In this document: one piece after another, positions 8,148-16,176 of the stretch | Layout: the number at the start of each line of letters is the position of its first letter | How positions within the stretch are numbered: the stretch's first letter is position 1 | DNA from: SZUA-365 sp034002405 | Lineage (GTDB): Bacteria > Bacteroidota > Ignavibacteria > SZUA-365 | NCBI GenBank assembly: GCA_034002405.1 | Contig: JAVFAS010000002.1 | Location: forward strand, 62,001 to 126,000 | Direction: 5' to 3' | Length of the DNA: 64,000 nucleotides | The notes under the pieces: generated by a model | The model's database searches: none | What the model was told of the DNA's origin: nothing | Seen by the model: only the letters and a program-made list of their open reading frames with translations | Program-made: the position numbers and the translations under genes

Positions 8148-9722
8148 ATGAAGACCCCCATGCTTCTCGACGATCACATTCCCGCACGGGATGCAATTCC
8201 GGCGGCATTCCGCCCCACGGAAATAGAGCTTCGTTCGTTTTTACGCGGAACTCTGCGGGAATGGAGCGGTCCATTGCACACGGTATTCTCCCCCATTCCC
8301 GTGCGAAACGGAGAGAGCCTGGAGTATCCCCGGCTCGGATCGCATCCCGATCTCGGCGCACCGGAGGCGCTCCTGGCGTTGCGCGGCGCGGTGGACGCGT
8401 TCGATCGTGGCGATGGCATCTGGCCGTCGATGCCACTGGCCGATCGCGCCGGACACGTGCGGGAATTCGTCGAGGCGCTTCGACCACTCCGCGAAATCAT
8501 CGCCTTGCAGATCATGTGGGAGGTGGGCAAGGTGTACACCGAGTCTCTGAACGAATTCGATCGCACGCTCGAGTACACGCTCGAAACCGTCGACACCGCG
8601 CTCGCGCTCGACCAACGCGAACGACGGGATACCTCGCTGCAACAGGTGATCGGTCGGGTGGACCTTCTCCCGATCGGCGTGGTGCTCTGTGTCGGCCCGT
8701 TCAATTACCCCTTCTACGAGACACTCACGAATGCCATCCCCGCGTTGCTCATGGGGAACACGGTGATCATCAAGGCACCCCCACGGGGCGGATTGCTCTA
8801 CGCGCGGCTCCTCGACCTGTTCGCGCGCCATTTTCCCGAGGGTGCGGTTCATATTCTTTTTGGCGATGGCGAACAACTCTTGGGTCCGATGATGGATACC
8901 GGAGAAATCGATGTCTTTGCCTTTATTGGCGGAAGCGCTACCGCGGACGCGCTGATCGCGCGGCATCCCGCGCCTCATCGCCTCCATCTGCTGCTCGGAC
9001 TCGAGGCGAAAAACGCGGCGATCGTCTTTCCCGACGCGCCGATGGATATCACCGTCGCGGAATGTGTCAAGGGTGCGCTGGCGTTCAACGGCCAGCGTTG
9101 TGCCGCGATCAAGATGATTCTGGTCCATGAGGACATCGCCCCGGTGTTGCTCGAACGCCTGACCGACGAGTTGGCGCAATGCGTACCCGGCATGCCGTGG
9201 GAAGACGTGCGTTGCACGCCGGTCTCGAGTCCGGCGCACGCGGAATGGCTCGACGCGCTGCTTGCCGACGCGCGGGACCAGGGTGCGGAGATCCGCAATC
9301 CCGGTGGGGGAACACGACTGCGGACGTTGATGCATCCGGCACTGCTCACGGGGGTGCACGCGGGAATGCGAATCTTCGGCGAGGAGCAATTCGGGCCCAT
9401 CATCCCCGTGATGACCTTCCGGGAGGAAGGCGAGGCGCTGGCGTATGTGAAACATGCCCGCTTCGGACAGCAGTGCAGCGTGTTTGGATCCACGCCCACG
9501 CAGCTGGCACGTGTGGCGATGACCGCGGCGCGGTATGTGGGACGCGTGAATATCAACGGGAAATGTCAGCGAGGGCCCGATCACTTTCCGTTTACCGGCA
9601 AACGCGACTCCGCGTTGGGCACGGTGTCCATCGAGGAAGCGCTCCGCCGTTTCTGCGTACCCACGGTCATCGCCACGCCGGAGTATCCCTCGAACACGGC
9701 CTTGTGGCGGACGCTGTTTTGA
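8148..9722 (+). CDS. gapN: NADP-dependent non-phosphorylating glyceraldehyde-3-phosphate dehydrogenase (GapN-like)
   Basis: 524 residues, aldehyde dehydrogenase superfamily. Oxyanion Asn186 lies in GPFNYP, general base Glu286 in LGLEAKNA and nucleophile Cys318 in FNGQRCAA. The C-terminal block KCQRGPDHFPFTGKRDSALG is characteristic of GapN, which oxidises glyceraldehyde-3-phosphate straight to 3-phosphoglycerate and makes NADPH. Compared with streptococcal GapN (475 residues), it has about 45 extra N-terminal residues. The start is uncertain: ATG at 8115 and 8160 are also in frame and none has a good ribosome-binding site. TATCTTAC at 8072-8079 may be the promoter. Confidence 0.8.
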   Translation: MKTPMLLDDHIPARDAIPAAFRPTEIELRSFLRGTLREWSGPLHTVFSPIPVRNGESLEYPRLGSHPDLGAPEALLALRGAVDAFDRGDGIWPSMPLADRAGHVREFVEALRPLREIIALQIMWEVGKVYTESLNEFDRTLEYTLETVDTALALDQRERRDTSLQQVIGRVDLLPIGVVLCVGPFNYPFYETLTNAIPALLMGNTVIIKAPPRGGLLYARLLDLFARHFPEGAVHILFGDGEQLLGPMMDTGEIDVFAFIGGSATADALIARHPAPHRLHLLLGLEAKNAAIVFPDAPMDITVAECVKGALAFNGQRCAAIKMILVHEDIAPVLLERLTDELAQCVPGMPWEDVRCTPVSSPAHAEWLDALLADARDQGAEIRNPGGGTRLRTLMHPALLTGVHAGMRIFGEEQFGPIIPVMTFREEGEALAYVKHARFGQQCSVFGSTPTQLARVAMTAARYVGRVNINGKCQRGPDHFPFTGKRDSALGTVSIEEALRRFCVPTVIATPEYPSNTALWRTLF

Positions 9723-9748
9723 ATACGAAGACGGTCCGGCTCAATGCC

Positions 9749-9810
9749 GTGTGCCTGCTGGAGGGCGTGTGCCTGCTGGAGGGCGTGTGCCTGCTGGAGG
9801 GCGTGTGCCT
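9749..9810. repeat. 18-bp tandem repeat (3.4 copies) after gapN
   Basis: The unit GTGTGCCTGCTGGAGGGC is repeated exactly at 9749, 9767 and 9785, followed by an 8-bp partial copy. It lies between the convergent gapN and receiver genes. It has no spacers, so it is not CRISPR. Confidence 0.95.
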
Positions 9811-9852
9811 GATCGTCGGTCAGCGCGGGCGTCGCGTCCAGCGTGCCGGTGA

Positions 9853-10254
9853 TCAGCGGCGGAGATGTTCCTTGATCTGCGAGATGAAGGTACTCGGATT
9901 GATCGGCTTGGGGATGTGTTCAGTGAAGCCGTGACGAAGCAGGCGTTCACGATCTCCGGGATTGGCGAGGGCGGTCACGGCGAGAAACGGAATGCCCTTT
10001 CCGTGCGGAAGGGTACGGACGAACGACAGGACTTCCTCTCCATGCATGCCGGGCAGCATGATGTCACAGAGCACGAGCGCCGGATCGTTGTTTCGCAGCC
10101 ACTCGCAGGCCGCTTCACCCGTCTCGAATGTCATCACCTCGAAACCCGCCTTTCGCAGGATGATGGTCAGCAGTTTGGTGATCGAACTGATGTCCTCGAT
10201 GACAATGATCGTGTTCGGGTGCGTGGTCGCGTTCATGGCATTGCATTCAGGCAT
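9853..10254 (-). CDS. stand-alone response-regulator receiver protein
   Basis: 133 residues, a single CheY-like receiver. The acidic pair is in VIEDIS, the phospho-acceptor Asp in LVLCDIMLPGMHG, and the conserved Lys in HIPKPIN. There is no DNA-binding or enzymatic output domain, so it probably acts by protein contact or as a relay to another kinase. I chose the ATG at 10254 (MPECNAMNA); an ATG at 10236 is also possible and neither has a good ribosome-binding site. It is the most distal gene of the minus-strand signalling cluster 9853-14884. Confidence 0.88.
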   Translation of the reverse strand: MPECNAMNATTHPNTIIVIEDISSITKLLTIILRKAGFEVMTFETGEAACEWLRNNDPALVLCDIMLPGMHGEEVLSFVRTLPHGKGIPFLAVTALANPGDRERLLRHGFTEHIPKPINPSTFISQIKEHLRR

Positions 10255-10392
10255 TGTAAGGAAAATCGTTTTCAGGGTCCCGTGCAAACCGTGCGGAACG
10301 CCCCTCTCACCGGGGCAACGGTGCGCCACATGGCATCGATGTGTTTCACATCGCCGATGACGGATCGGGTGTGGACGCGCACCGCGGATCGC

Positions 10393-11142
10393 TCAGCGCA
10401 GGCTGAGATCGATCGTGTAGTTCTTGGGCAGCACCGGGATCACGGCCGCGCCCAGTTCCGGCCGGTCCGAATCAAAGCCGAGCGTGACCCGGTAGCGTCC
10501 CGCCGGCAGTCGCGATCCCGGCACGGTGATCGTCAACTGCGCGGACGTGAAGACATCGATCGCCTGGTCCAACGCATACAACACCGTGCCGTTCGCGTTC
10601 AGGACGTTCATGTGCATGTTGCCGCAGTACCCTGCGTTCCCGAGCTGGATGAGGTCGATGGTGAAGCGCACCTCCGCACCATCACGCACGGCGCCAAACT
10701 TCCCGAGCTTGATATCCGAATACACGTCTCCCTTGCGGAGGACGACATGCACGAGGCGCTCCGCACCCGGATCCTCGGCGGCATTCCACTGGACGCGAAC
10801 ACGTGCCGCATATTCTCCCGTCGCTGCCGAGGCGGGCAATGCGGTTTCAAACGTGATGGTCCGTGACTCACCGGGCCGCAGGACGAATGCGGAATCGCGA
10901 CACCGGAGATAGGGAACGAGCGTCTTCGCGTGCAGTGCGGGGTCGTTCGCACCCTTGCCGGGCTCCAGCACCGACAGCGTGATGGTGACATCCCGCTTTT
11001 CCGTCGATGTCATCGTCATGCTCGCGCTTCCGCTCTTCGCATGGATGAGTAGCAGTGTCGGAAATCTCAGCTCCGCGGCCGTGGCGTCGATGAACGCGAT
11101 GACGAGGATCAGGATGAATGCGAGCGTGGATGGAATGCGCAC
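10393..11142 (-). CDS. secreted protein of unknown function with immunoglobulin-like fold features
   Basis: 249 residues. A signal peptide covers about 1-23 (ending in ATAAEL). The mature part is rich in beta strands and includes LRPGESRTITFETALPAS followed by GEYAARVRVQW, the pattern of a PapD-like or Fn3/Ig-type sandwich. It has two Cys pairs at most and no sorting domain, so it is probably periplasmic. I do not recognise the family; resemblance to pilus-chaperone-like proteins is only structural inference. It sits between two receiver genes on the same strand. Confidence 0.65.
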   Translation of the reverse strand: MRIPSTLAFILILVIAFIDATAAELRFPTLLLIHAKSGSASMTMTSTEKRDVTITLSVLEPGKGANDPALHAKTLVPYLRCRDSAFVLRPGESRTITFETALPASAATGEYAARVRVQWNAAEDPGAERLVHVVLRKGDVYSDIKLGKFGAVRDGAEVRFTIDLIQLGNAGYCGNMHMNVLNANGTVLYALDQAIDVFTSAQLTITVPGSRLPAGRYRVTLGFDSDRPELGAAVIPVLPKNYTIDLSLR

Positions 11143-11173
11143 GGAGGTCGCTCATTTCGATCGTGGTGACTGG

Positions 11174-11545
11174 TCAAAGATACTTTTCGATGACACTACG
11201 CAGATGCACCCATTGGAAGGGCTTCGAGACGTAGTCGTTGCATCCGGCCTCGAGACTGCGTTTGCGGTCCTCGGGAAACGCATGCGCGGTCAGCGCGATG
11301 ATGGGAATGTTTGGATCCGGCCCCCGCTCGCGGATACCACGCGTGATTTTCAGGCCATCGTCTCCATCGTGCAGCGAGAGATCCATCAGGATCAGGTCAA
11401 TCTGCTGGCTCTGGAGTATCTCCCAGGCCTGCGCGCTTCCCGCGGCAATCGAGACATTGAACTCCCGCGAGAGAAGAATGCGCATGTATTTCTGGCTTTG
11501 CTCATCGTCCTCGACGACAAGGATGCTCTTTTTCTGATCAGACAT
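11174..11545 (-). CDS. stand-alone response-regulator receiver protein
   Basis: 123 residues, a complete receiver: acidic residues in LVVEDDEQ, phospho-acceptor Asp in LILMDLSLHDGDDG, Thr in ALTAHA and Lys in VSKPFQ. The form is typical of receivers fed by hybrid kinases. It has no output domain. It lies 87 bp downstream of the large hybrid kinase gene on the same strand, which makes that kinase the likely phosphodonor. A candidate promoter element TATGTTGC sits at 11585-11592 (minus strand). Confidence 0.9.
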   Translation of the reverse strand: MSDQKKSILVVEDDEQSQKYMRILLSREFNVSIAAGSAQAWEILQSQQIDLILMDLSLHDGDDGLKITRGIRERGPDPNIPIIALTAHAFPEDRKRSLEAGCNDYVSKPFQWVHLRSVIEKYL

Positions 11546-11632
11546 ACAAGATCTCCACGTACGGATGGATACGGTGGCGCAGTGGCAACATACGACTTTG
11601 CACAGTAAGAATCGACCTCGGCGCCGGACGTG

Positions 11633-14600
11633 TCAGGATCCGGCGCGCGGGAAACGGACGTCGCAGCGCGTTCCACTGCCCTTGACGCTGTGCACGGCGA
11701 TCGTCGCGCCCTGTGCCTCGAGATAGAGCTTGACAAGGGTGAGGCCAAGTCCGACACCCTCGTACCGCCGGTTGTACCCCATGTCTTCCTGTAGATACGG
11801 GTCGAATATTTTCTCGAGAAACTGTTCGGATATTCCGATTCCGGTATCTTCAATCGTGACAAGGACGCCGGCATTCTCGTCCTGATTCAGTGACACCGTC
11901 ACCGAGCCGGTGGACGTGAATTTCACGGCATTGTCCAGAAGGTGTTCAAAGGCTTGCCGGAGGAAATAGTCATCACCGAGGATTTCCACGGCGCCGCAGT
12001 GGTTGTGGAAGCGGTACGCCAGGTCTTTCGCGGCTATTGCCTCCGCGTATTTTTCTCCGATGGTATCGAGGTATTTGTCGATGCGGATGGGAATCCGTTG
12101 GGGGACGATGTCATGTGATTTGAATCGCGAGATATTCAGAATCGCATCCACCGTGCGGATCAGACGACGGCTCGCGGCATTGATGGCATTCATGAACTCA
12201 TGAAGTTCGGGATCGTTGTCATCCGATGTCATCTCCTCGACCAGTGCGAGATACCCCAGGATGATATTCACCGGCGTCCGCACTTCATGTGAAATGTTCG
12301 CGATGAACGCATTCTTGATCGCATCCGCCTGCAGCGCCTGTTCCCGCGAGGTGACGAGTTCCCCCTCGGCCGATGCACGGCGGATCGCCGCCCCCAGCGT
12401 CTCGGCACTGACGGCCATGGCTTCGATTTCCGAATGCAGCCAGGTGCGACGGATACGGCATTCATCGAAACGCATCATGCCCCACCACGTCTCGCCATCG
12501 AAGACGGGCATCATGGCGACGGAACGGACATTCTGACGGGCGAGCACGATCTGTTCCTCGTTGGGAAGGTCGTCGATGACACACGCGATCGATCTGCCCG
12601 CGGCGAGTTCGGAGGCCCATCGGGAAAAGGGAGGGTCGTCGAAGGACTGTCCGTCGGGAACCCGATCGATCATGATATCGCGCATCTCCGGTCGGATCCA
12701 GACGGCCCGTTGACGCATGAGACGGGACGCGTTTCCCTCGTTGACACTCTCGAGGATCACGACCCGACAGACATTGGCCGCGCTGCCGAGGCGTTCGAGC
12801 ACTTCCATGATACAGTCCTGCCATCGTGCGGAGCGCAGGAAGCGCGCGGCGGCGAGTCCCGCGGCGCGGATCAACGCATCACTGCGCCGCAGTTCCTCCT
12901 CCTGGGTCTTTCGCGCGGTCACGTCGCGCACGGTAATGAGCGCGGCGGGCTCGCCTTCGTATCGGATGCGCGTCGCGGCGAATTCCCCGATGCGAATGGT
13001 CCCGTCCCGTGTCAGTACACGTCCCTCGTACACGATGGGGGGATCCGTCGTGCTGCCGCGTTGCGCCACCATGCCGCGCAGTTGCGTCCGATCCTCGGGG
13101 TGCACCAGTGACCAGGGATCGCGAGCGAGAAGTTCATCACGCGAGAATCCCGTGATCGCCGCGGATTTCTCGTTGACGAACAGGATGCGGTCGTCCCGGT
13201 AAATGAACATGGCGTCATGGCTCTTTTCGACGACCGCACGATACAGGATTTCGCTTTCCTTTCGTGCTTGCTCCGCATCGAGGCGTGCCAGCACGCCACC
13301 GAGCAACGAGGCGATGGATTCGAGCACGCGCTGCACGGAATCGCGGAAGTTGTCCATCGTCACCGTCGCGACGTCGATAGCCGCGATGCTCCGCCCCGCG
13401 TGCATGATCGGAATGAGACCGAATCCACGCACCCCCGTGGAAAGCAACATGGCGCCGAGTCGATCCGACGAAATCTCCGCCGCTCCGATGAAGTGCGACG
13501 CACCCTCCCTGATCAGGCGGTCGTGGGCGTGCCGGAATGCCGGATCGTCGTCCGGCGCGGGGAAGGGCCCCGCCATGCCGCGCCAGAGCACACGTACGAA
13601 ACCGTCCGACTGCTTTTCGCGAACATACAGTGCCGCCATATCGACATGCTCGATGCTGAGCAGCCCATGCAGCACCTGCTCGTACACCTCGGTCCGACCC
13701 TGCGCGGCGGCAAGGCCGATGGCGATCCGATGCTGCAACCGCATCAGATAGGCGACACGGTGGATCTCCGAGATGTTCTTGACCGTCCCCATGACACCAA
13801 CGCGTTCCCCGAGCACGATGCGACCAACGCTCAGCTGCGCATGCAGACGGGAGCCGTCGCGGTGCATCACACTGATTTCGTAGGAAGAGTCCGCATCCTC
13901 ACCGCGTGCGTGACGGTCGGAATTTTCCAGAAATCGTCCGAGGTCCTCCGGGGCGATCAGAATCCCGGCTTCCTGGCCTTCGATCTCCGCGACCTCGCGC
14001 CCGAGCATCGTGGCCAGTGACGCACTGGAATACGAGATAATATTATCCGTTACGATGAATATCCCATCCTGACTGTGTTCGACGAGCGTTCGGTACTGGA
14101 TGGCGAGTTGCGCGCCGTCGCCACGGGTACTGAGTCCTTCCGGCGCGGCAACCACGGTCCCGTGCAAGATCCCGGTCGACCCTTCGTGCGCGACGCGGTC
14201 AAGGGTGATCAGCAGGTGCGGCGCGGTCGCGTGCGGACGATCGGGACGGGCGAGCAGATACTCGGCGCCACCTCCGCGACGGACACGGTCCAGCATCTCG
14301 GCGATGCGAGGACCCTCCGCGGATGTGAAAAATGCGAGGAGTGGCTGGAGATGCACGTCCGCGATGGATGGCGCCCCAAGCAACATCGCGAGCGATGATG
14401 TTGCCGACGCGATGCGACCGTCGGCATCGATCGTGAATGCGGCGTGAAGCGGAAGTCCGTCATGGATTTCGTCCGTGGAAGCGGACCCGGGCTGACTGTG
14501 TCCGATGCCACGGGCGATTGCATAGCGGACGACGCGGGTGAGGATTTCGCTGGTGATTCCACCCTTGACGAGATAGTCCTGCGCACCTCGGCGAATGGCC

Positions 14601-14884
14601 TCCTGCGCGAGACGGTCATCGGCCGACGCCGAGACAATGACCACCGGGATCCCCGGTGCGGCCCGCATGATGTGGAGGAGCGTATCGAGGCCTTTCGAAT
14701 CCGGGAGATTCAGATCGAGCAGGATGACATCGAACGCCCCGGAATCGAGGAGCCGCACGGCTTCCGCGAGTGTCCCGGCGGTGGCGAAACGAAACTCCGT
14801 CGTGTATGATCGTTCAAGCAGCCGTTGGTTGAGACGGGCTTCCCCTTCATGATCTTCCAGCAGCAGTACGGAAACACTCTCCAT
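11633..14884 (-). CDS. multi-sensor histidine kinase with N-terminal receiver
   Basis: 1083 residues. Receiver at 1-120 with intact ED pair, Asp in ILLDLNLPD and Lys in YLVKGG. Then a PAS-like region (about 145-250), PAS (about 265-385), GAF (about 390-550), PAS (about 560-690), GAF (about 690-830), HisKA with the H-box ISHEVRTP, and an HATPase domain to the C terminus (G1 box EDTGIGIS). There are no membrane segments, so it is a cytoplasmic sensor whose input is itself phospho-controlled. The ATG at 14884 is chosen because AGGAG precedes it. It heads a minus-strand cluster with two lone receivers. Confidence 0.9.
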   Translation of the reverse strand: MESVSVLLLEDHEGEARLNQRLLERSYTTEFRFATAGTLAEAVRLLDSGAFDVILLDLNLPDSKGLDTLLHIMRAAPGIPVVIVSASADDRLAQEAIRRGAQDYLVKGGITSEILTRVVRYAIARGIGHSQPGSASTDEIHDGLPLHAAFTIDADGRIASATSSLAMLLGAPSIADVHLQPLLAFFTSAEGPRIAEMLDRVRRGGGAEYLLARPDRPHATAPHLLITLDRVAHEGSTGILHGTVVAAPEGLSTRGDGAQLAIQYRTLVEHSQDGIFIVTDNIISYSSASLATMLGREVAEIEGQEAGILIAPEDLGRFLENSDRHARGEDADSSYEISVMHRDGSRLHAQLSVGRIVLGERVGVMGTVKNISEIHRVAYLMRLQHRIAIGLAAAQGRTEVYEQVLHGLLSIEHVDMAALYVREKQSDGFVRVLWRGMAGPFPAPDDDPAFRHAHDRLIREGASHFIGAAEISSDRLGAMLLSTGVRGFGLIPIMHAGRSIAAIDVATVTMDNFRDSVQRVLESIASLLGGVLARLDAEQARKESEILYRAVVEKSHDAMFIYRDDRILFVNEKSAAITGFSRDELLARDPWSLVHPEDRTQLRGMVAQRGSTTDPPIVYEGRVLTRDGTIRIGEFAATRIRYEGEPAALITVRDVTARKTQEEELRRSDALIRAAGLAAARFLRSARWQDCIMEVLERLGSAANVCRVVILESVNEGNASRLMRQRAVWIRPEMRDIMIDRVPDGQSFDDPPFSRWASELAAGRSIACVIDDLPNEEQIVLARQNVRSVAMMPVFDGETWWGMMRFDECRIRRTWLHSEIEAMAVSAETLGAAIRRASAEGELVTSREQALQADAIKNAFIANISHEVRTPVNIILGYLALVEEMTSDDNDPELHEFMNAINAASRRLIRTVDAILNISRFKSHDIVPQRIPIRIDKYLDTIGEKYAEAIAAKDLAYRFHNHCGAVEILGDDYFLRQAFEHLLDNAVKFTSTGSVTVSLNQDENAGVLVTIEDTGIGISEQFLEKIFDPYLQEDMGYNRRYEGVGLGLTLVKLYLEAQGATIAVHSVKGSGTRCDVRFPRAGS

Positions 14885-15010
14885 CGAAACTCCTGAGGCA
14901 ACACGTTCCGCACGGTCAGGCGTTGGCGCGAAACGAGAATATCCGGGAAACTCCTCCGAATCAATGTGTCGAATGATACGGCAAATCGTCACGCATGACA
15001 AGATGCCGGA

Positions 15011-16168
15011 TCATTTTTCCACATCGACATACCGGCGCGGCACACGGGCGCTCAGCATGGTCAGAATCTCGTACGGAATCGTTCCGCAAAATTCCGCCAG
15101 CTCCTCGATGGTGACACCGCCATCGTTCTGCGTTCCGATCAGCACGACCTCATCACCCGTGTATGCCGAGTCCTGTCCGATATCGACCATGCATTGATCC
15201 ATGGAGATGCGACCCACGATCGGATAGCGTTTGCCGTGGATCAGAACCTGCGCGCGATTCGACAGGCTGCGGGCGTACCCGTCCCCGTAGCCCACCGGCA
15301 AGGTCACCACGCGCGTGTCACGGACCGCGGTCCACGTCCGATCGTACCCGATCGACGCACCTTCACGGACGACCTTGAAGTACACGACGCGGGTCTTCAT
15401 GCGCAGGGCCGGGCGCAACACCACGCTCCGTTGCACCTCCGGGGATGGATAGACACCATAGAGCATGATGCCCGGACGAACCATGTCGAGTATGCTGTCG
15501 GGGTGCTGAAGCACGGCCGCGGAATTGGCGATATGTCGCACGGGCATCGGCAGTCCGTGGCGGGGGAAATACTCGAGCGTCTCGAGAAAGCGATCGAGTT
15601 GCAAACGGGTGTAGGCGGGATCGGAATCGTGTGACGATGCGAAATGGGAGAACACCCCGCGCAGTTCGCAATGCGAACTCTCCTGCAACGCATCGAAAAG
15701 GCGCCAGGCATTCTCGTGCCGGATCCCGATGCGTCCCATCCCCGTGTCGATTTTCACATGGACCATCGCCCGCGTTCCCATGGCGGCGGCGGTGGCTTCG
15801 ATCTGTTCGAGCTTGAAGAGGCTGGACGCGGGGATCTGCAGGTCGTATTCCAGAAAATGCGCGATCTGATTTCCGATGATGCCGCCAAGCACGAGGATCG
15901 GTGCGGTGACCCCGGCCCGCCGTAAGGCAATCCCCTCCTCGAGGAAAGCCACACCCAGTTCGTCGACGCCGAACCGCAGCAACTCCCGCGCGGTGCGGAG
16001 CAGCCCGTGGCCGTACGCGTTCGCCTTGACCGTTGCCATGATTCTCGCGTCACCAACCCGTTCGCGCACACGCGCCACATTCGCATGCAGCGCCGCGAGA
16101 TCGACCTCGATCACGGTGGGACGCAGGGCGATGCTGTCGTCATCGAATATGCTTTCGATCATCGACAC
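15011..16168 (-). CDS. alr: alanine racemase
   Basis: 385 residues, PLP-dependent racemase that makes D-alanine for peptidoglycan. The PLP lysine is Lys48 in VKANAYGHG, and the C-terminal domain contains GYGDGY and the GRISMDQCMVD block that shapes the active-site entry. Length is normal. ATG at 16168 is used; an ATG two codons later is possible. It starts 8 bp after the PAS/GAF sensor gene on the same strand, so the two are probably cotranscribed, an uncommon pairing. Confidence 0.95.
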   Translation of the reverse strand: MSMIESIFDDDSIALRPTVIEVDLAALHANVARVRERVGDARIMATVKANAYGHGLLRTARELLRFGVDELGVAFLEEGIALRRAGVTAPILVLGGIIGNQIAHFLEYDLQIPASSLFKLEQIEATAAAMGTRAMVHVKIDTGMGRIGIRHENAWRLFDALQESSHCELRGVFSHFASSHDSDPAYTRLQLDRFLETLEYFPRHGLPMPVRHIANSAAVLQHPDSILDMVRPGIMLYGVYPSPEVQRSVVLRPALRMKTRVVYFKVVREGASIGYDRTWTAVRDTRVVTLPVGYGDGYARSLSNRAQVLIHGKRYPIVGRISMDQCMVDIGQDSAYTGDEVVLIGTQNDGGVTIEELAEFCGTIPYEILTMLSARVPRRYVDVEK

Positions 16169-16176
16169 GCGCGCCC

